From: Frigoribacterium endophyticum
GTDB taxonomy: Bacteria > Actinomycetota > Actinomycetes > Actinomycetales > Microbacteriaceae
NCBI RefSeq assembly: GCF_011759585.1
Contig: NZ_JAAOYV010000001.1
Span: forward strand, 1,116,001-1,180,000
Direction of reading: 5' to 3'
DNA length: 64,000 bases
Position 1 is the stretch's first letter. Each line of letters opens with the position of its first letter. The position numbers were made by a program, and so were the translations under genes. Shown in pieces: positions 8,080 through 17,716 of this stretch. Under the pieces are notes generated by a model. That model was not told the DNA's origin. It did not search any database and worked only from the letters and a program-made list of their open reading frames with translations.

Positions 8080-9417
8080 ATGGACAAGCAGACAGACTTC
8101 GTTCTTCGGACCATCGAAGAGCGGGGCATCAAGTTCATCCGCCTCTGGTTCACCGACGTGATCGGCACCCTCAAGTCGGTGGCCATCGCGCCGGCCGAGG
8201 TCGAGGGGGCGTTCGCCGAGGGGATCGGCTTCGACGGCTCGGCGATCGAGGGGCTGACCCGCTCCTACGAAGCCGACGTCCTGGCGCAGCCCGACCCGAC
8301 GACGTTCCAGATCCTGCCCTGGCGGGGCGAGATCGACCCGACGGCCCGCATGTTCTGCGACATCACGACGCCCGACGGGCAGCCGGCGGTCGCCGACCCC
8401 CGCAACGTCCTGAAGCGCACGCTCGCCCGCGCCGGCGACCGGGGCTTCACCTTCTACACGCACCCCGAGGTCGAGTTCTACCTCCTCAAGAGCGCCCAGC
8501 ACGGCCCGGAGGGCCCCCAGCCGGTCGACTCCGCCGGCTACTTCGACAACGTGCCCGGCGGCACCGCCCACGACTTCCGTCGTCGCTCGGTGCGCATGCT
8601 GGAAGACCTGGGCATCTCGGTGGAGTTCAGCCACCACGAGGCCGGCCCCGGCCAGAACGAGATCGACCTCCGCTACGCCGACGCGCTCACCACGGCGGAC
8701 AACATCATGACCTTCCGCACGGTCATCAAGGAGGTCGCGATCGAGCAGGGCGTCTACGCGACGTTCATGCCGAAGCCCTTCAGCCAGCACCCCGGCTCGG
8801 GCATGCACACCCACATGTCGCTCTTCGAGGGCGACTCGAACGCCTTCTACGAGGCGGGCGCGGAGTACCAGCTCTCCCGCATCGGTCGACAGTTCATCGC
8901 CGGCCTGCTCAAGCACGCCCCCGAGATCACGGCCGTCACGAACCAGTTCGTCAACAGCTACAAGCGCCTCTGGGGCGGCGACGAGGCCCCGAGCTTCGTG
9001 ACCTGGGGCCACAACAACCGCAGCGCCCTCGTGCGCGTGCCGCTCTACAAGCCGAACAAGGGCAACTCGAGCCGCGTCGAGTACCGCGCGATCGACTCGG
9101 CGGCGAACCCGTACCTCGCCTTCTCGCTCATGCTGGCCGCCGGCCTCAAGGGCATCGAGGAGGGCTACGAGCTGCCGACCGAGGCGGAGGACAACGTCTG
9201 GGGCATGAGCGACGCCGAGCGCCGCGCGCTGGGCTACAAGCAGCTGCCCGCCAGCCTCGACCACGCCCTCTCGATCATGGAGGACAGCGAGCTCGTCGCC
9301 GAGACGCTGGGCGAGCAGGTCTTCAACTACGTGCTGCTCAACAAGCGCCAGGAGTGGAAGGCCTACCGGGCCCAGGTCACCCCGTACGAGCTGCGCTCCA
9401 ACCTCGAGATCCTCTAG
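8080..9417 (+). CDS. glnA2: Glutamine synthetase, GlnA2 type
   Basis: The product is 445 aa, of the type I glutamine synthetase family that joins glutamate and ammonia with ATP. Seen: [15 protein letters not shown] and GFDGSAIEG near the N-terminus (beta-grasp domain), the HPEVEFYLL metal site, [18 protein letters not shown], the ATP-site [19 protein letters not shown], and [11 protein letters not shown] with the arginine loop. It is about 30 residues shorter than the second copy (17717-19141) and clusters by eye with GSI-alpha/GlnA2 proteins. The loop where GlnA is adenylylated reads [14 protein letters not shown], so regulation by GlnE is doubtful. It lies directly upstream of glnE, the order known from mycobacteria and other actinobacteria. 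Confidence 0.92.
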   Translation: MDKQTDFVLRTIEERGIKFIRLWFTDVIGTLKSVAIAPAEVEGAFAEGIGFDGSAIEGLTRSYEADVLAQPDPTTFQILPWRGEIDPTARMFCDITTPDGQPAVADPRNVLKRTLARAGDRGFTFYTHPEVEFYLLKSAQHGPEGPQPVDSAGYFDNVPGGTAHDFRRRSVRMLEDLGISVEFSHHEAGPGQNEIDLRYADALTTADNIMTFRTVIKEVAIEQGVYATFMPKPFSQHPGSGMHTHMSLFEGDSNAFYEAGAEYQLSRIGRQFIAGLLKHAPEITAVTNQFVNSYKRLWGGDEAPSFVTWGHNNRSALVRVPLYKPNKGNSSRVEYRAIDSAANPYLAFSLMLAAGLKGIEEGYELPTEAEDNVWGMSDAERRALGYKQLPASLDHALSIMEDSELVAETLGEQVFNYVLLNKRQEWKAYRAQVTPYELRSNLEIL

Positions 9418-9447
9418 CCCGCGCCGCAGTCCGCGCGCCCGACCGTC

Positions 9448-12393
9448 ATGACCCGCCCGAGCACCGGACTGTCCGAGCTCGCCCGGCTGGGCTTCGCGGA
9501 GCTGCGGGAGGCCCGCGACCGCATCGAGCGGCTGGTCGCCGAGGAGCCCCGGGCGGAGTCGCTGGTCGCGTCGTTCACCCGCGCTCCCGACCCCGACGCG
9601 GCGCTCCGGCACCTCGAGCGGCTCGTCGAGCGCGACGCCGGCGGCGTCTCCCGGCTCCTCGACGGCGGAGCCGGGCCCCGCCTGGTGCGCGTGCTCGGGG
9701 CGTCGTCGGGCCTCGCGGAGTTCCTGACGCGACGACCGGACCAACTCGCGGGCCTCCTCGTTCCCCTCACCGCGCCTCCCTCACCGGAGGAGTACGTCGA
9801 CGACCTCCTCGCCGCCGTCGCCGGGCTGGTCGGCGACGACGCCGCGGTCGCGCTCCGTCGCCGGTACCGCCACCACCTCCTGCGGCTCTCGGCCTGGGAC
9901 CTCGAGTCCTCCGACCCGGTCGCCGTCCTGCCCGAGGTGGCCGCCGCCCTCGCCGACCTCGCCGGCGCCGCCCTCGAGGCCGCCGTCGACGTCGCCCGGC
10001 GCGAGGTGCCCTACCCCGCCGCTGACGTGGCCCGCACGCGCTTCACCGTCATCGGCATGGGCAAGACGGGCGCCCGCGAGCTCAACTACCTCAGCGACGT
10101 CGACGTCGTGTACGTCGCCGAGGGCGCCGACGGGCTCGAACCGGGCCGGGCCGTCGAGATCGCCACCCGCCTCGCGGTCCACGCCGTGCGCGCGGTCTCC
10201 GACCTGTCGATCGAGCCCGAGCTCTGGGAGGTCGACGCGAACCTCCGCCCCGAGGGCAAGGACGGCGCGCTAGTCCGCACCCTCGACTCGCACGTGGCGT
10301 ACTACGACCGCTGGGCCCGGGGGTGGGAGTTCCAGGCGCTGCTCAAGGCCCGGCCGATCGCCGGCGACCGCGAGCTGGGCGAGCGCTACGTCGAGCGCAT
10401 CGCGCCCTTCGTCTGGTCCGCGGCCTCCCGCGAGGCCTTCGTCGAGTCGGTGCAGCGGATGCGCGAGCGCGTCACCGACCTCATCCCCGCCGACGAGGTC
10501 GACCGTCAGCTCAAGCTAGGGCCGGGGGGCCTCCGCGACGTCGAGTTCACGATCCAGCTGCTCCAGCTCGTGCACGGCCAGGCCGACGACGGCGTCCGGG
10601 AGCGCTCGACCCTCGCGGCCCTGTCGGCGCTCGCCCGCCGGGGCTACGTCGGACGGGCGGAGGCGGCGGAGTTCGACCGCGACTACCGCGTCCTCCGGCT
10701 GCTCGAGCACCGCATCCAGCTCTCCCGCCTGCGTCGCACGCACCTGATGCCGACCGACGACGACGACCTCCGCGCCCTCGCCCGCGGCACCGGCCTGGCC
10801 GGCTCGGCCCGCGAGCTCGTCGAGGCGTGGCAGGGCGTCAAGCGACGCGTGCGCACCCTCCACGAGCGCCTCTTCTACCGCCCGCTGCTCTCCGCCGTCG
10901 CGGCGCGGCCGGAGGAGGAACTGGCCCTCAGCACCGACCAGGCCGCCGCGAGGCTCGCGGCCATCGGCTTCGCCGACCCGCGGGGCGCGCTGGGGCACAT
11001 CGCGGCCCTCACGGGCGGCGTCTCCCGCCGCGCGAGCATCCAGCGCCACCTCCTGCCGGCGATGCTGCAGTGGTTCGCCGACGGCACCGACCCGGACCTC
11101 GGCCTCCTCGCCTTCCGTCGGCTCAGCGACGGGCTGGGGGAGTCCTACTGGTTCCTCCGCATGCTCCGCGACTCCTCCGGGGCGGCGCACCGCCTCACCA
11201 CCGTCCTGTCGACGTCGCGCTTCGTCGCGGATCTCCTCGAGCGCGCCCCCGAGGCCGCGGTCTGGTTCGAGAACGACGACGAGCTGCGCCCCCGTAGCCT
11301 CGCCAGCCTGCTCGACGAGACGCACGCGACCCTGGCCCGTCACGACACCCCGGAGGCGGGGGCCGCGGTCCTGAGGAACGCCCGCCGACGCGAGGTCCTC
11401 CGCCTCGCCATCGGCGGCATCCTCGGCCTGATGACGATCGACGAGCTGGCGGCCGGGCTCACCGACGTGACCACGGCCGCCATCACGGGCGCCCTCGCCC
11501 TCGCGCGGCGCGACGCGGGCGACATCGAGTTCGCCGTCGTGGCCATGGGGCGCTACGGGGGCCGCGAGCTCGGCTTCGGCTCGGACGCCGACGTGCTCTA
11601 CGTCTACCGGGCCCCGGACGGCGACGAGACCGCCCACCGCCGGGCCGTGCGCGTCGTGGCGGAGCTGAACCGACTGACCGCCGACTCCCTCGTGCCCCTC
11701 GACCTCGACGCCGGCCTGCGCCCGGAGGGCAGCAGCGGGCCCGTGGTGCGGTCGTTGACCTCCTACCGGGCCTACTACGACCGGTGGTCGCTCACGTGGG
11801 AGGCGCAGTCGCTGCTGCGGGCCCGCGCCGTGGCCGGCGACGAGGCGCTGCGCCGTGACTTCACGGCCGTCGCCGACACGGTGAGGTACCCCGCGGAGCT
11901 CTCCGAGCAGGAGGTGCGGGAGGTCAAGCGCATCAAGGCGCGCGTCGAGGCCGAGAGGCTGCCCCGCGGCGCCGAGCCGTCCCGGCACCTCAAGCTCGGG
12001 CGGGGGTCGCTGAGCGACGTCGAGTGGTTCGTGCAGCTGCTCCAGCTGCAGCACGCCCACGCCGTGCCCGCCCTCCGCACGCCCTCGACCCTCGACGCCC
12101 TGGCGGCGGCGGAGGAGGCCGGGCTCGTCTCGGCGGAGGACGCCCGCAAGCTCCACGACGCCTGGGTGATCGCCTCCCGCGCACGCTCGGCCGGGGTCCT
12201 CTGGACGTCGCGGACGTCCGACGTCCTGCCGACCGACCGTCGTCAGCTCGAGGGCGTGGCGCGGCTGATGGAGTACCCGCCCGGCTCGGCGACGCGGCTG
12301 GAGGAGGACTACCTCGCCGCGACCCGGCGTGCCCGGGCCGTCTTCGAGCGGGGCTTCTACGGCCTCGACGAGGCTCCCACCCCCACGGGCTGA
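9448..12393 (+). CDS. glnE: Glutamine synthetase adenylyltransferase / adenylyl-removing enzyme
   Basis: The product is 981 aa, the usual length. It attaches AMP to, or removes AMP from, a tyrosine of GlnA in response to nitrogen status. Two nucleotidyltransferase halves are visible. The N-terminal half (adenylyl-removing) has [15 protein letters not shown] near residue 205, followed by [15 protein letters not shown]. The C-terminal half (adenylylating) has [16 protein letters not shown] near residue 705, followed by [18 protein letters not shown]. Each is followed by a helical linker with the [13 protein letters not shown] or [13 protein letters not shown] signature. All GSDxD-type acidic residues are present. 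It starts 30 bases after glnA2, so the two form an operon; the likely target GlnA is encoded 5 kb away. Confidence 0.97.
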   Translation: MTRPSTGLSELARLGFAELREARDRIERLVAEEPRAESLVASFTRAPDPDAALRHLERLVERDAGGVSRLLDGGAGPRLVRVLGASSGLAEFLTRRPDQLAGLLVPLTAPPSPEEYVDDLLAAVAGLVGDDAAVALRRRYRHHLLRLSAWDLESSDPVAVLPEVAAALADLAGAALEAAVDVARREVPYPAADVARTRFTVIGMGKTGARELNYLSDVDVVYVAEGADGLEPGRAVEIATRLAVHAVRAVSDLSIEPELWEVDANLRPEGKDGALVRTLDSHVAYYDRWARGWEFQALLKARPIAGDRELGERYVERIAPFVWSAASREAFVESVQRMRERVTDLIPADEVDRQLKLGPGGLRDVEFTIQLLQLVHGQADDGVRERSTLAALSALARRGYVGRAEAAEFDRDYRVLRLLEHRIQLSRLRRTHLMPTDDDDLRALARGTGLAGSARELVEAWQGVKRRVRTLHERLFYRPLLSAVAARPEEELALSTDQAAARLAAIGFADPRGALGHIAALTGGVSRRASIQRHLLPAMLQWFADGTDPDLGLLAFRRLSDGLGESYWFLRMLRDSSGAAHRLTTVLSTSRFVADLLERAPEAAVWFENDDELRPRSLASLLDETHATLARHDTPEAGAAVLRNARRREVLRLAIGGILGLMTIDELAAGLTDVTTAAITGALALARRDAGDIEFAVVAMGRYGGRELGFGSDADVLYVYRAPDGDETAHRRAVRVVAELNRLTADSLVPLDLDAGLRPEGSSGPVVRSLTSYRAYYDRWSLTWEAQSLLRARAVAGDEALRRDFTAVADTVRYPAELSEQEVREVKRIKARVEAERLPRGAEPSRHLKLGRGSLSDVEWFVQLLQLQHAHAVPALRTPSTLDALAAAEEAGLVSAEDARKLHDAWVIASRARSAGVLWTSRTSDVLPTDRRQLEGVARLMEYPPGSATRLEEDYLAATRRARAVFERGFYGLDEAPTPTG

Positions 12394-12894
12394 GGCGCGA
12401 CACGCCCGGGATGCAGATCTCGGCGGGTGAGGCACGAATTCGTCGCGGGTGATCGCTGCGTACCCCGATATCACCCGATGTACCCCGACCGAGATGACCG
12501 GCGTGTTTCGGGCTCGTGGCCGGCGGGAGCACGGCCCGTGTCTGACAGGTCCTTCTCAGGTTCACGGGTACTCGCTCTTGGTGCTTCAGTCGATCCTGTC
12601 GAAAACCCTGTCCAGAGGGCTTTTCTCCGATCGTGAGGCGGGCTCTGATCTAGCCCTGAGGGAGGCGACGGCCGTCGTTCAGGGGGCGCCAGCCGTGTCG
12701 CTGTCCGGTGTCGGCATTTCGCCTGACACCAGAGGGAGGACAAGTGCCGTACCCCACGGGGTGAGAGCACGCCCCCGAAGAGGTGACGGCTTGTGAGCAC
12801 CCGCAGGGTGACTGAAGATTGCCTCACCCGACACCCAGGTTCCCCGACGACGCGGACGCCACCCCCTGTTCCCCCATCTTCCGAGGCGGCCATC
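12394..12894 (+). promoter_or_regulatory. 500-base gene-free leader with several hairpins upstream of the glycan synthase
   Basis: No plausible gene fills this stretch, which is visibly less GC-rich than its surroundings around 12430-12660. A short direct repeat GTACCCCGA occurs twice near 12472 and 12480. Then come four potential stems in a row: CCCTGA...TCAGGG (12654-12684) enclosing the perfect palindrome CGACGGCCGTCG (12666-12677); GGTGTCGGC/GCCTGACACC (12707-12730); ACCCC-AC-GGGGT (12751-12762); CACCC-GCA-GGGTG (12798-12810). The chosen GTG start at 12895 is 85 bases further on. The series looks like a structured 5' leader. I could not match it to the c-di-GMP, c-di-AMP or cobalamin riboswitch consensus, so its ligand, if any, is unknown. 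Confidence 0.5.
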
Positions 12895-14538
12895 GTGTTG
12901 ACTTTCATCCTTCAGATCCGTTCCATGGCGGGCGGCTACCCCGAGGTCTACCTGTTCGCGGTGTACTCGGCCCTCATCTGGGTCCTGTGGATCGTCAAGG
13001 TGGTCCTCTCGCGCCGGTACCGCCCCTCGACGGGCGAGTTCACCGGCACGACCAGCGTCGTCGTCCCCGTGGTCGACGAGCCCCTCGACCTCTTCCGCGA
13101 CGTCATCGGCCGCATGGTCGAGCAGGCGCCCGGCGAGATCATCGTCGTCATCAACGGCGCCCCGAACCCCGACCTCGCCGCGGTCTGCGACGAGTACGCG
13201 CCCCTCGTGCGCTGGGTGCACACGCCCATCCCCGGCAAGCGCAACGCCGTCATGATCGGCACCGAGCTGAGCCGCGGCGACATCACGGTGCTCGTCGACT
13301 CCGACACCGTCTGGACGCCGGGCACGCTCTCCGAGCTCGTCCGCCCCTTCTCCGAGGCCAACGTCGGCGGCGTCACCACCCGTCAGCGCATCCTCGAGCC
13401 CGAGCGCAGCTGGATCACCCGCTGGGCGGACTGGCTCGAGAACTCGCGGGCCCTGTACTCGATGCCCGCCCAGAGCGTGCTCGGCCAGATCGGCTGCCTC
13501 CCCGGCCGCACCATCGCCTTCCGCCGCGTCATCCTCGAGCGGGTCATGGACAAGTTCATGACCGAGAAGTTCATGGGCGTGTTCCTCGAGGTGAGCGACG
13601 ACCGCACCCTGACGAACCTCACGCTCAAGGAGGGCTACCGCACCGTCTACCAACACACGAGCCTCGTCTACACCGACGCGCCCCTGCAGGTGAAGAAGCT
13701 CTTCAAGCAGCAGCTCCGCTGGGCCCGCGGCAGCCAGTACAACACCTTCCGGATGATGCCGTGGATGCTCGGCCACGCTCCGATGCTCGCCTTCTTCTTC
13801 GCGATGGACATCATCCTGCCGTTCATGCTCATGGGCGTCATCGGCGGCTGGGTCTACCGCGGCATCACCGGTCAGGGCGTCAACCTCTACCGCGGCATCC
13901 TCGCCGAGTACGGCGTCTCGACCGGGCTCATCAGCATCATCGTGCTGATGGTCCTCTCCTCCGTGCTGAGCATGGCGATCCGCCAGATGCGCCACCTCGC
14001 CGAGAAGCCCTCGGACTTCTTCCGCCTGCCCGTCTTCATCATCGTGTCGACGTTCTTCCTGATGCCCATCCGCGTCATCGGCTTCTTCCGCATGGGCCAC
14101 GCGAGCGGCTGGGGCACCCGTGCCGGTGCCTACGGGGGAGGCGCGGCCGACGACGCCGTGCAGGCCCAGGTCCAGGCCGTGGGGGCCGACGACTCCCTCG
14201 ACGTGCTGGAGCGCGAGTTCCGGGGCGAGGCCGACCCCGGCGTCGACACCCTGTTCGACTTCGGACCGTCCACCTCGACGGCCGGCCCGACCGGCGACTC
14301 CACCACGGTGCGCGACGGTGACCGCGGCGCGGTCATGGTGCGCAGCCACCGCGCGGAGACGGCCGTGGACGCCCGCCCCGGCGACGCCGTCACGACCAGC
14401 ACGGCGACCGCGCTGGCGGAGGCGACCTCCCCGGCCCGCGTGGCCGCGCCTCCCCGTCGTCGCCTCAACCCCAAAGCCGGCTTCCCGTACCTGATCGGTG
14501 CCGTCATCCTCGCCCTGGAGGTGCTCTTCATTGTCTGA
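12895..14538 (+). CDS. Processive membrane glycosyltransferase family 2, hyaluronan/type-3-capsule synthase-like
   Basis: The product is 547 aa from GTG 12895 (GAGG 8 bases upstream); an upstream in-frame GTG at 12793 has no ribosome site. One membrane helix (about 18-38) precedes a cytoplasmic GT-A domain with TSVVVPVVDEP, VDSDTVW (DxD, residues 135-137), EVSDDRTLTN (acceptor Asp, 235-236) and QQLRWARGS (QxxRW, 272-276). These motifs define processive synthases that polymerise and export a polysaccharide; the DDRTLTN and QQLRW context is close to HasA/Cps3S. Three helices follow (about 297-320, 344-362, 378-396). A 120-residue disordered, probably cytoplasmic tail and a last C-terminal helix (FPYLIGAVILALEVLFIV) are unusual. 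The downstream UDP-glucose dehydrogenase suggests UDP-glucuronate as a donor. Confidence 0.88.
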   Translation: MLTFILQIRSMAGGYPEVYLFAVYSALIWVLWIVKVVLSRRYRPSTGEFTGTTSVVVPVVDEPLDLFRDVIGRMVEQAPGEIIVVINGAPNPDLAAVCDEYAPLVRWVHTPIPGKRNAVMIGTELSRGDITVLVDSDTVWTPGTLSELVRPFSEANVGGVTTRQRILEPERSWITRWADWLENSRALYSMPAQSVLGQIGCLPGRTIAFRRVILERVMDKFMTEKFMGVFLEVSDDRTLTNLTLKEGYRTVYQHTSLVYTDAPLQVKKLFKQQLRWARGSQYNTFRMMPWMLGHAPMLAFFFAMDIILPFMLMGVIGGWVYRGITGQGVNLYRGILAEYGVSTGLISIIVLMVLSSVLSMAIRQMRHLAEKPSDFFRLPVFIIVSTFFLMPIRVIGFFRMGHASGWGTRAGAYGGGAADDAVQAQVQAVGADDSLDVLEREFRGEADPGVDTLFDFGPSTSTAGPTGDSTTVRDGDRGAVMVRSHRAETAVDARPGDAVTTSTATALAEATSPARVAAPPRRRLNPKAGFPYLIGAVILALEVLFIV

Positions 14539-16078
14539 GTCCGCACAGAAGTTCGTCGCCCCGGCGCACGTGCAGTCGGGAGCCTGGTGGGCGCAGTCCC
14601 ACGGCAACGCCCGCCGCACGGGCCTCGGCGCCACCGCCGTCGTCGTCCTGCTCGCCATGATCTCGTGGCTGATCTGGATATCCCCGTCCGACAACGCCGT
14701 GCGCAGCGCGGTGCAGACCGCCGTGGGCGCCTCGCCGTCCGACGTCGCCGAGCTGAAGGCCGACCGGTCGGCCCTGCTCGACCAGCTGGTGAGCGCGAAG
14801 GCGCAGCTGGCCGACAGCAAGACGGCCCTGGCCGACGTGCAGCAGCAGGCCTGGACCTCCGAGGGGCAGCTGACCGCGGCGCAGGCGAAGCTCGCCTCGG
14901 CGCAGAGCGCCCTCGACCAGGCGCAGGCCGCGGCCGACGGCGGATCGACGGCCGCAGGGTCGGCAGCCGGCGGGTCCGGCGCCGCCGCCTTCTCGGGCGC
15001 CAAGGGCGCCACGGGGTCGGGGGGCAAGGGCTCCGGCAACGGCAGCGGCTCGGGCTCCGGCACCGGCAGCGGGACCCCGGCGGCCCCCCAGCCCGTCACG
15101 GCGCCGTCGCTGGCGAGCATCATCCAGCCCGAGTCGCGCTACTTCGGCCTCTACACGACGCAGTCGCCCTTCAGCTGGTCCGAGTTCGACGACGTCAGCA
15201 GCAAGGTCGGCGCGCAGCCGAACATGGCGGGGTACTTCCAGGGCTGGGACCAGGACTTCGACCCGAACGCGGTCACCCGGGCGTGGGCCAAGGGCGACCT
15301 GCCCTTCCTCACCTGGGAGTCGCGCCCGCTGAAGGCGGCCAACGACCAGGTCGTCGACCCCGACTACGAGCTCGGCAAGATCATCGACGGCGAGTTCGAC
15401 GCGTACCTGACGAAGTACGCCCAGGACATCAAGACCACCGGGCTGCCCCTCGCCATCCGTCTCGACCACGAGATGAACGGCAACTGGTACCCGTGGGACG
15501 AGGGCGTCAACAACAACACTCCCGGCCAGTACCGAGAGATGTGGCGCCACGTGCACGACGTATTCGAGCGCGAGGGGGCGAACGACCTCGTCGCCTGGGT
15601 CTGGGCTCCCACCCGCGTGGAGGGCGTGCCGACCAAGAACCGCACGCTCGAGTACACCGCGAGCCTCTACCCCGGCGACGACTACGTCGACTGGGTCGGC
15701 ATGACCGGCTACCTCCGCAGCAACGCCGAGACGCCGCAGACCGGCGACTTCGACGGCACCTTCGGCAAGACCCTCGGCTACCTGCGGGCCATCACCGACA
15801 AGCCGATCGTCCTCGCCGAGATCGGCGCGGCCGAGCTGGGCACGACGAAGGCCGCCCAGAAGCCCCGGTGGATCGACTCGCTGTTCGACACCCTGGCCGA
15901 CCCGGCGAACGACGACATCGTCGGCTTCGCCTGGTTCAACCTCACGGCGACCACCGTCGCGTCCGGGTCGTACCTGACCAACGACTGGCGGATCGTCTCC
16001 CGACAGGACTCGATCACGGCCTTCCGCGAGGGCATCGCCCGGCGCGACACGGGCTTCGACCTCCGGACCCTCCCGTGA
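14531..16078 (+). CDS. Membrane-anchored coiled-coil protein with glycoside hydrolase family 26 domain
   Basis: The product is 515 aa. TTG 14531 is chosen because GGAGGT lies 8 bases upstream; it overlaps the synthase stop by 8 bases. Order of parts: short cytoplasmic N-terminus, signal-anchor helix about 31-50, coiled coil about 70-137, Gly/Ser linker about 138-190, then a GH26-like barrel about 200-505 outside the membrane. Catalytic candidates: Glu314 in RLDHEMNGNWYPW as acid/base and Glu430 in KPIVLAEIGA as nucleophile. GH26 enzymes usually cleave beta-mannans or mixed beta-glucans. Translational coupling to the synthase suggests it trims, releases or edits the secreted polymer, like hydrolases in cellulose or alginate systems; the real substrate is unknown. 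Confidence 0.87.
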   Translation: MSESAQKFVAPAHVQSGAWWAQSHGNARRTGLGATAVVVLLAMISWLIWISPSDNAVRSAVQTAVGASPSDVAELKADRSALLDQLVSAKAQLADSKTALADVQQQAWTSEGQLTAAQAKLASAQSALDQAQAAADGGSTAAGSAAGGSGAAAFSGAKGATGSGGKGSGNGSGSGSGTGSGTPAAPQPVTAPSLASIIQPESRYFGLYTTQSPFSWSEFDDVSSKVGAQPNMAGYFQGWDQDFDPNAVTRAWAKGDLPFLTWESRPLKAANDQVVDPDYELGKIIDGEFDAYLTKYAQDIKTTGLPLAIRLDHEMNGNWYPWDEGVNNNTPGQYREMWRHVHDVFEREGANDLVAWVWAPTRVEGVPTKNRTLEYTASLYPGDDYVDWVGMTGYLRSNAETPQTGDFDGTFGKTLGYLRAITDKPIVLAEIGAAELGTTKAAQKPRWIDSLFDTLADPANDDIVGFAWFNLTATTVASGSYLTNDWRIVSRQDSITAFREGIARRDTGFDLRTLP

Positions 16079-16136
16079 CCGGCCCCGCCCGTCCCTCCTC
16101 CCTCCCTGCAGCCCCCACCATCCTCAGGAGCGCATC

Positions 16137-17561
16137 ATGACCGACGACCTCACCCCCTTCGACAGCGACGCCCCCGTCACCTCCGCCGACTCCGCCCGGC
16201 CGCGCATCAGCGTCATCGGCACCGGCTACCTCGGCGCCACCCACGCGGCCGCCATGGCGGAGATGGGCTTCGACGTGATCGGCGTCGACACCGACCCCTC
16301 GAAGGTGGAGGCGCTGGCCCAGGGCCGCGTCCCGTTCTTCGAGCCCGGCCTGCCCGAGCTGATCGTCAAGCACGTCGACTCCGGCCGGCTGGTGTTCACC
16401 ACCGACCTCGCCGAGGCCGTCGCCCTCAGCGACGTCCACTTCATCTGCGTGGGCACGCCCCAGCGGCGGGGGAGCCACGCGGCGAACCTGACCTACGTGG
16501 AGGAGGCGACCCGGGCCGTGGCCCGCTCGCTGAGCCACGACGGCCTCATCGTCGGCAAGTCGACCGTGCCCGTGGGCACGGCGGCGCGGCTCCGAGAGAT
16601 CGTCGCGGGCGTCCTGCCCGCCGGCATCTCGGCCGACGTCGTCTGGAACCCCGAGTTCCTCCGCGAGGGCCACGCCGTCGAGGACACCCTGCGCCCCGAC
16701 CGCATCGTCTTCGGGGGCACCGACAGCCGCTCGGAGGCCGTGCTGCGGGCCGTCTACGCCGAGCCCATCTCGACCGGCACGCCGGTCATCTCGTGCGACC
16801 TGCCGACGGCCGAGCTGGTGAAGGTCAGCGCCAACGCCTTCCTCGCGACGAAGATCTCGTTCATCAACGCGATCTCCGAGCTCTGCGAGGCCGCCGGCGC
16901 CGACGTGTCGACGCTCGCCGACGCGCTGGGCTTCGACGACCGCATCGGCCGCAAGTTCCTCAACGCCGGCCTCGGCTTCGGCGGGGGCTGCTTGCCCAAG
17001 GACATCCGCGCCCTCATGTTCCGGGCCAACGAGCTCGGCGCCCACCGCGCGGTGGGTCTGATGCAGCAGGTCGACGAGATCAACATGGCCCAGCGCCAGC
17101 GCGTCATCGACCAGGCCATCGACGCCTGCGGCGGCTCCGTGCTCAACCGCCGGATCGCCGTCCTCGGCGCGGCCTTCAAGCCGCACACCGACGACGTCCG
17201 CGACTCGCCCGCCCTCAACGTCGCCGCGGCGCTGCACCTGCGCGGTGCGCAGGTGCTCGTCGTCGACCCCGAGGCGACGCAGACGGCCCAGCGCAGCTTC
17301 CCCACGCTGTCGTTCGCGGACAGCATCGAGGAGGCGGTGACCGACGCCGACGCCGTCCTCCTGCTGACCGAGTGGCCCGAGTTCGTCGGGGCCGAGCCGC
17401 TGCCCCTCGCGCAGCTGGCCGCCAACCCCGTCGTGATCGACGCCCGGAACGCGCTCGACGCCGAGGTCTGGGCGAGCGCCGGCTGGGAGGTCCGGCCGCT
17501 CGGCAGCCGACGCGTCCCTGCGCGTCGCCAGGCGCTGTCGCCGGTGGCGATCCCGGCCTGA
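16137..17561 (+). CDS. ugd: UDP-glucose 6-dehydrogenase
   Basis: The product is 474 aa. It oxidises UDP-glucose to UDP-glucuronate with two NAD+. Seen: the NAD-binding loop ISVIGTGYLGATHA (residues 24-37), HFICVGTPQ, KSTVPVGTA, WNPEFLREGHA, the catalytic GFGGGCLPKDIRAL with Cys285, and AAFKPHTDDVRDSPA in the C-terminal UDP-binding domain. CAGGAG lies 7 bases before ATG 16137. It is the third gene of the probable polysaccharide operon, 58 bases after the GH26 gene, and closes it with a hairpin. GDP-mannose dehydrogenase shares the fold, but the spacing and motifs fit UDP-glucose dehydrogenase better. Confidence 0.92.
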   Translation: MTDDLTPFDSDAPVTSADSARPRISVIGTGYLGATHAAAMAEMGFDVIGVDTDPSKVEALAQGRVPFFEPGLPELIVKHVDSGRLVFTTDLAEAVALSDVHFICVGTPQRRGSHAANLTYVEEATRAVARSLSHDGLIVGKSTVPVGTAARLREIVAGVLPAGISADVVWNPEFLREGHAVEDTLRPDRIVFGGTDSRSEAVLRAVYAEPISTGTPVISCDLPTAELVKVSANAFLATKISFINAISELCEAAGADVSTLADALGFDDRIGRKFLNAGLGFGGGCLPKDIRALMFRANELGAHRAVGLMQQVDEINMAQRQRVIDQAIDACGGSVLNRRIAVLGAAFKPHTDDVRDSPALNVAAALHLRGAQVLVVDPEATQTAQRSFPTLSFADSIEEAVTDADAVLLLTEWPEFVGAEPLPLAQLAANPVVIDARNALDAEVWASAGWEVRPLGSRRVPARRQALSPVAIPA

Positions 17562-17582
17562 GCCAGCCGCCGCACGGCGATC

Positions 17583-17614
17583 ACGGGCCGTCCTCCTCCG
17601 GGAGGGCGGCCCGT
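17583..17614 (+). terminator. Hairpin after ugd
   Basis: A 14-bp stem (17583-17596 with 17601-17614, one G-U pair) and a 4-base loop start 22 bases after the ugd stop. There is no U-tract. Confidence 0.65.
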
Positions 17615-17666
17615 CCGCGTGCCCCCGGCCGGTGCGCCGGGCGGCGACACGGGCTGGGGAACGACG

Positions 17667-17698
17667 GGAGGCCCGCACCCCAGGGGGTGCGGGCCTCC
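17667..17698 (-). terminator. Hairpin after glnA
   Basis: A perfect 15-bp stem with a 2-base loop (17667-17681 with 17684-17698) lies 19 bases after the glnA stop on the minus strand. No U-tract follows. A separate hairpin serves ugd, so the two convergent genes each have their own. Confidence 0.65.
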
Positions 17699-17716
17699 GC
17701 GGAGAACGCTCGTGAG

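Noticed and set aside
12640-12894. c-di-GMP, c-di-AMP or cobalamin riboswitch upstream of the synthase
   Set aside because: None of the conserved core sequences of these classes could be placed; only simple stems are seen, so I leave it as unassigned leader.
12793-12894. Upstream GTG start for the synthase, adding 34 residues
   Set aside because: No ribosome site, Pro/Thr-rich extension unlike the family, and it would run through a hairpin; GTG 12895 has GAGG at the right distance.
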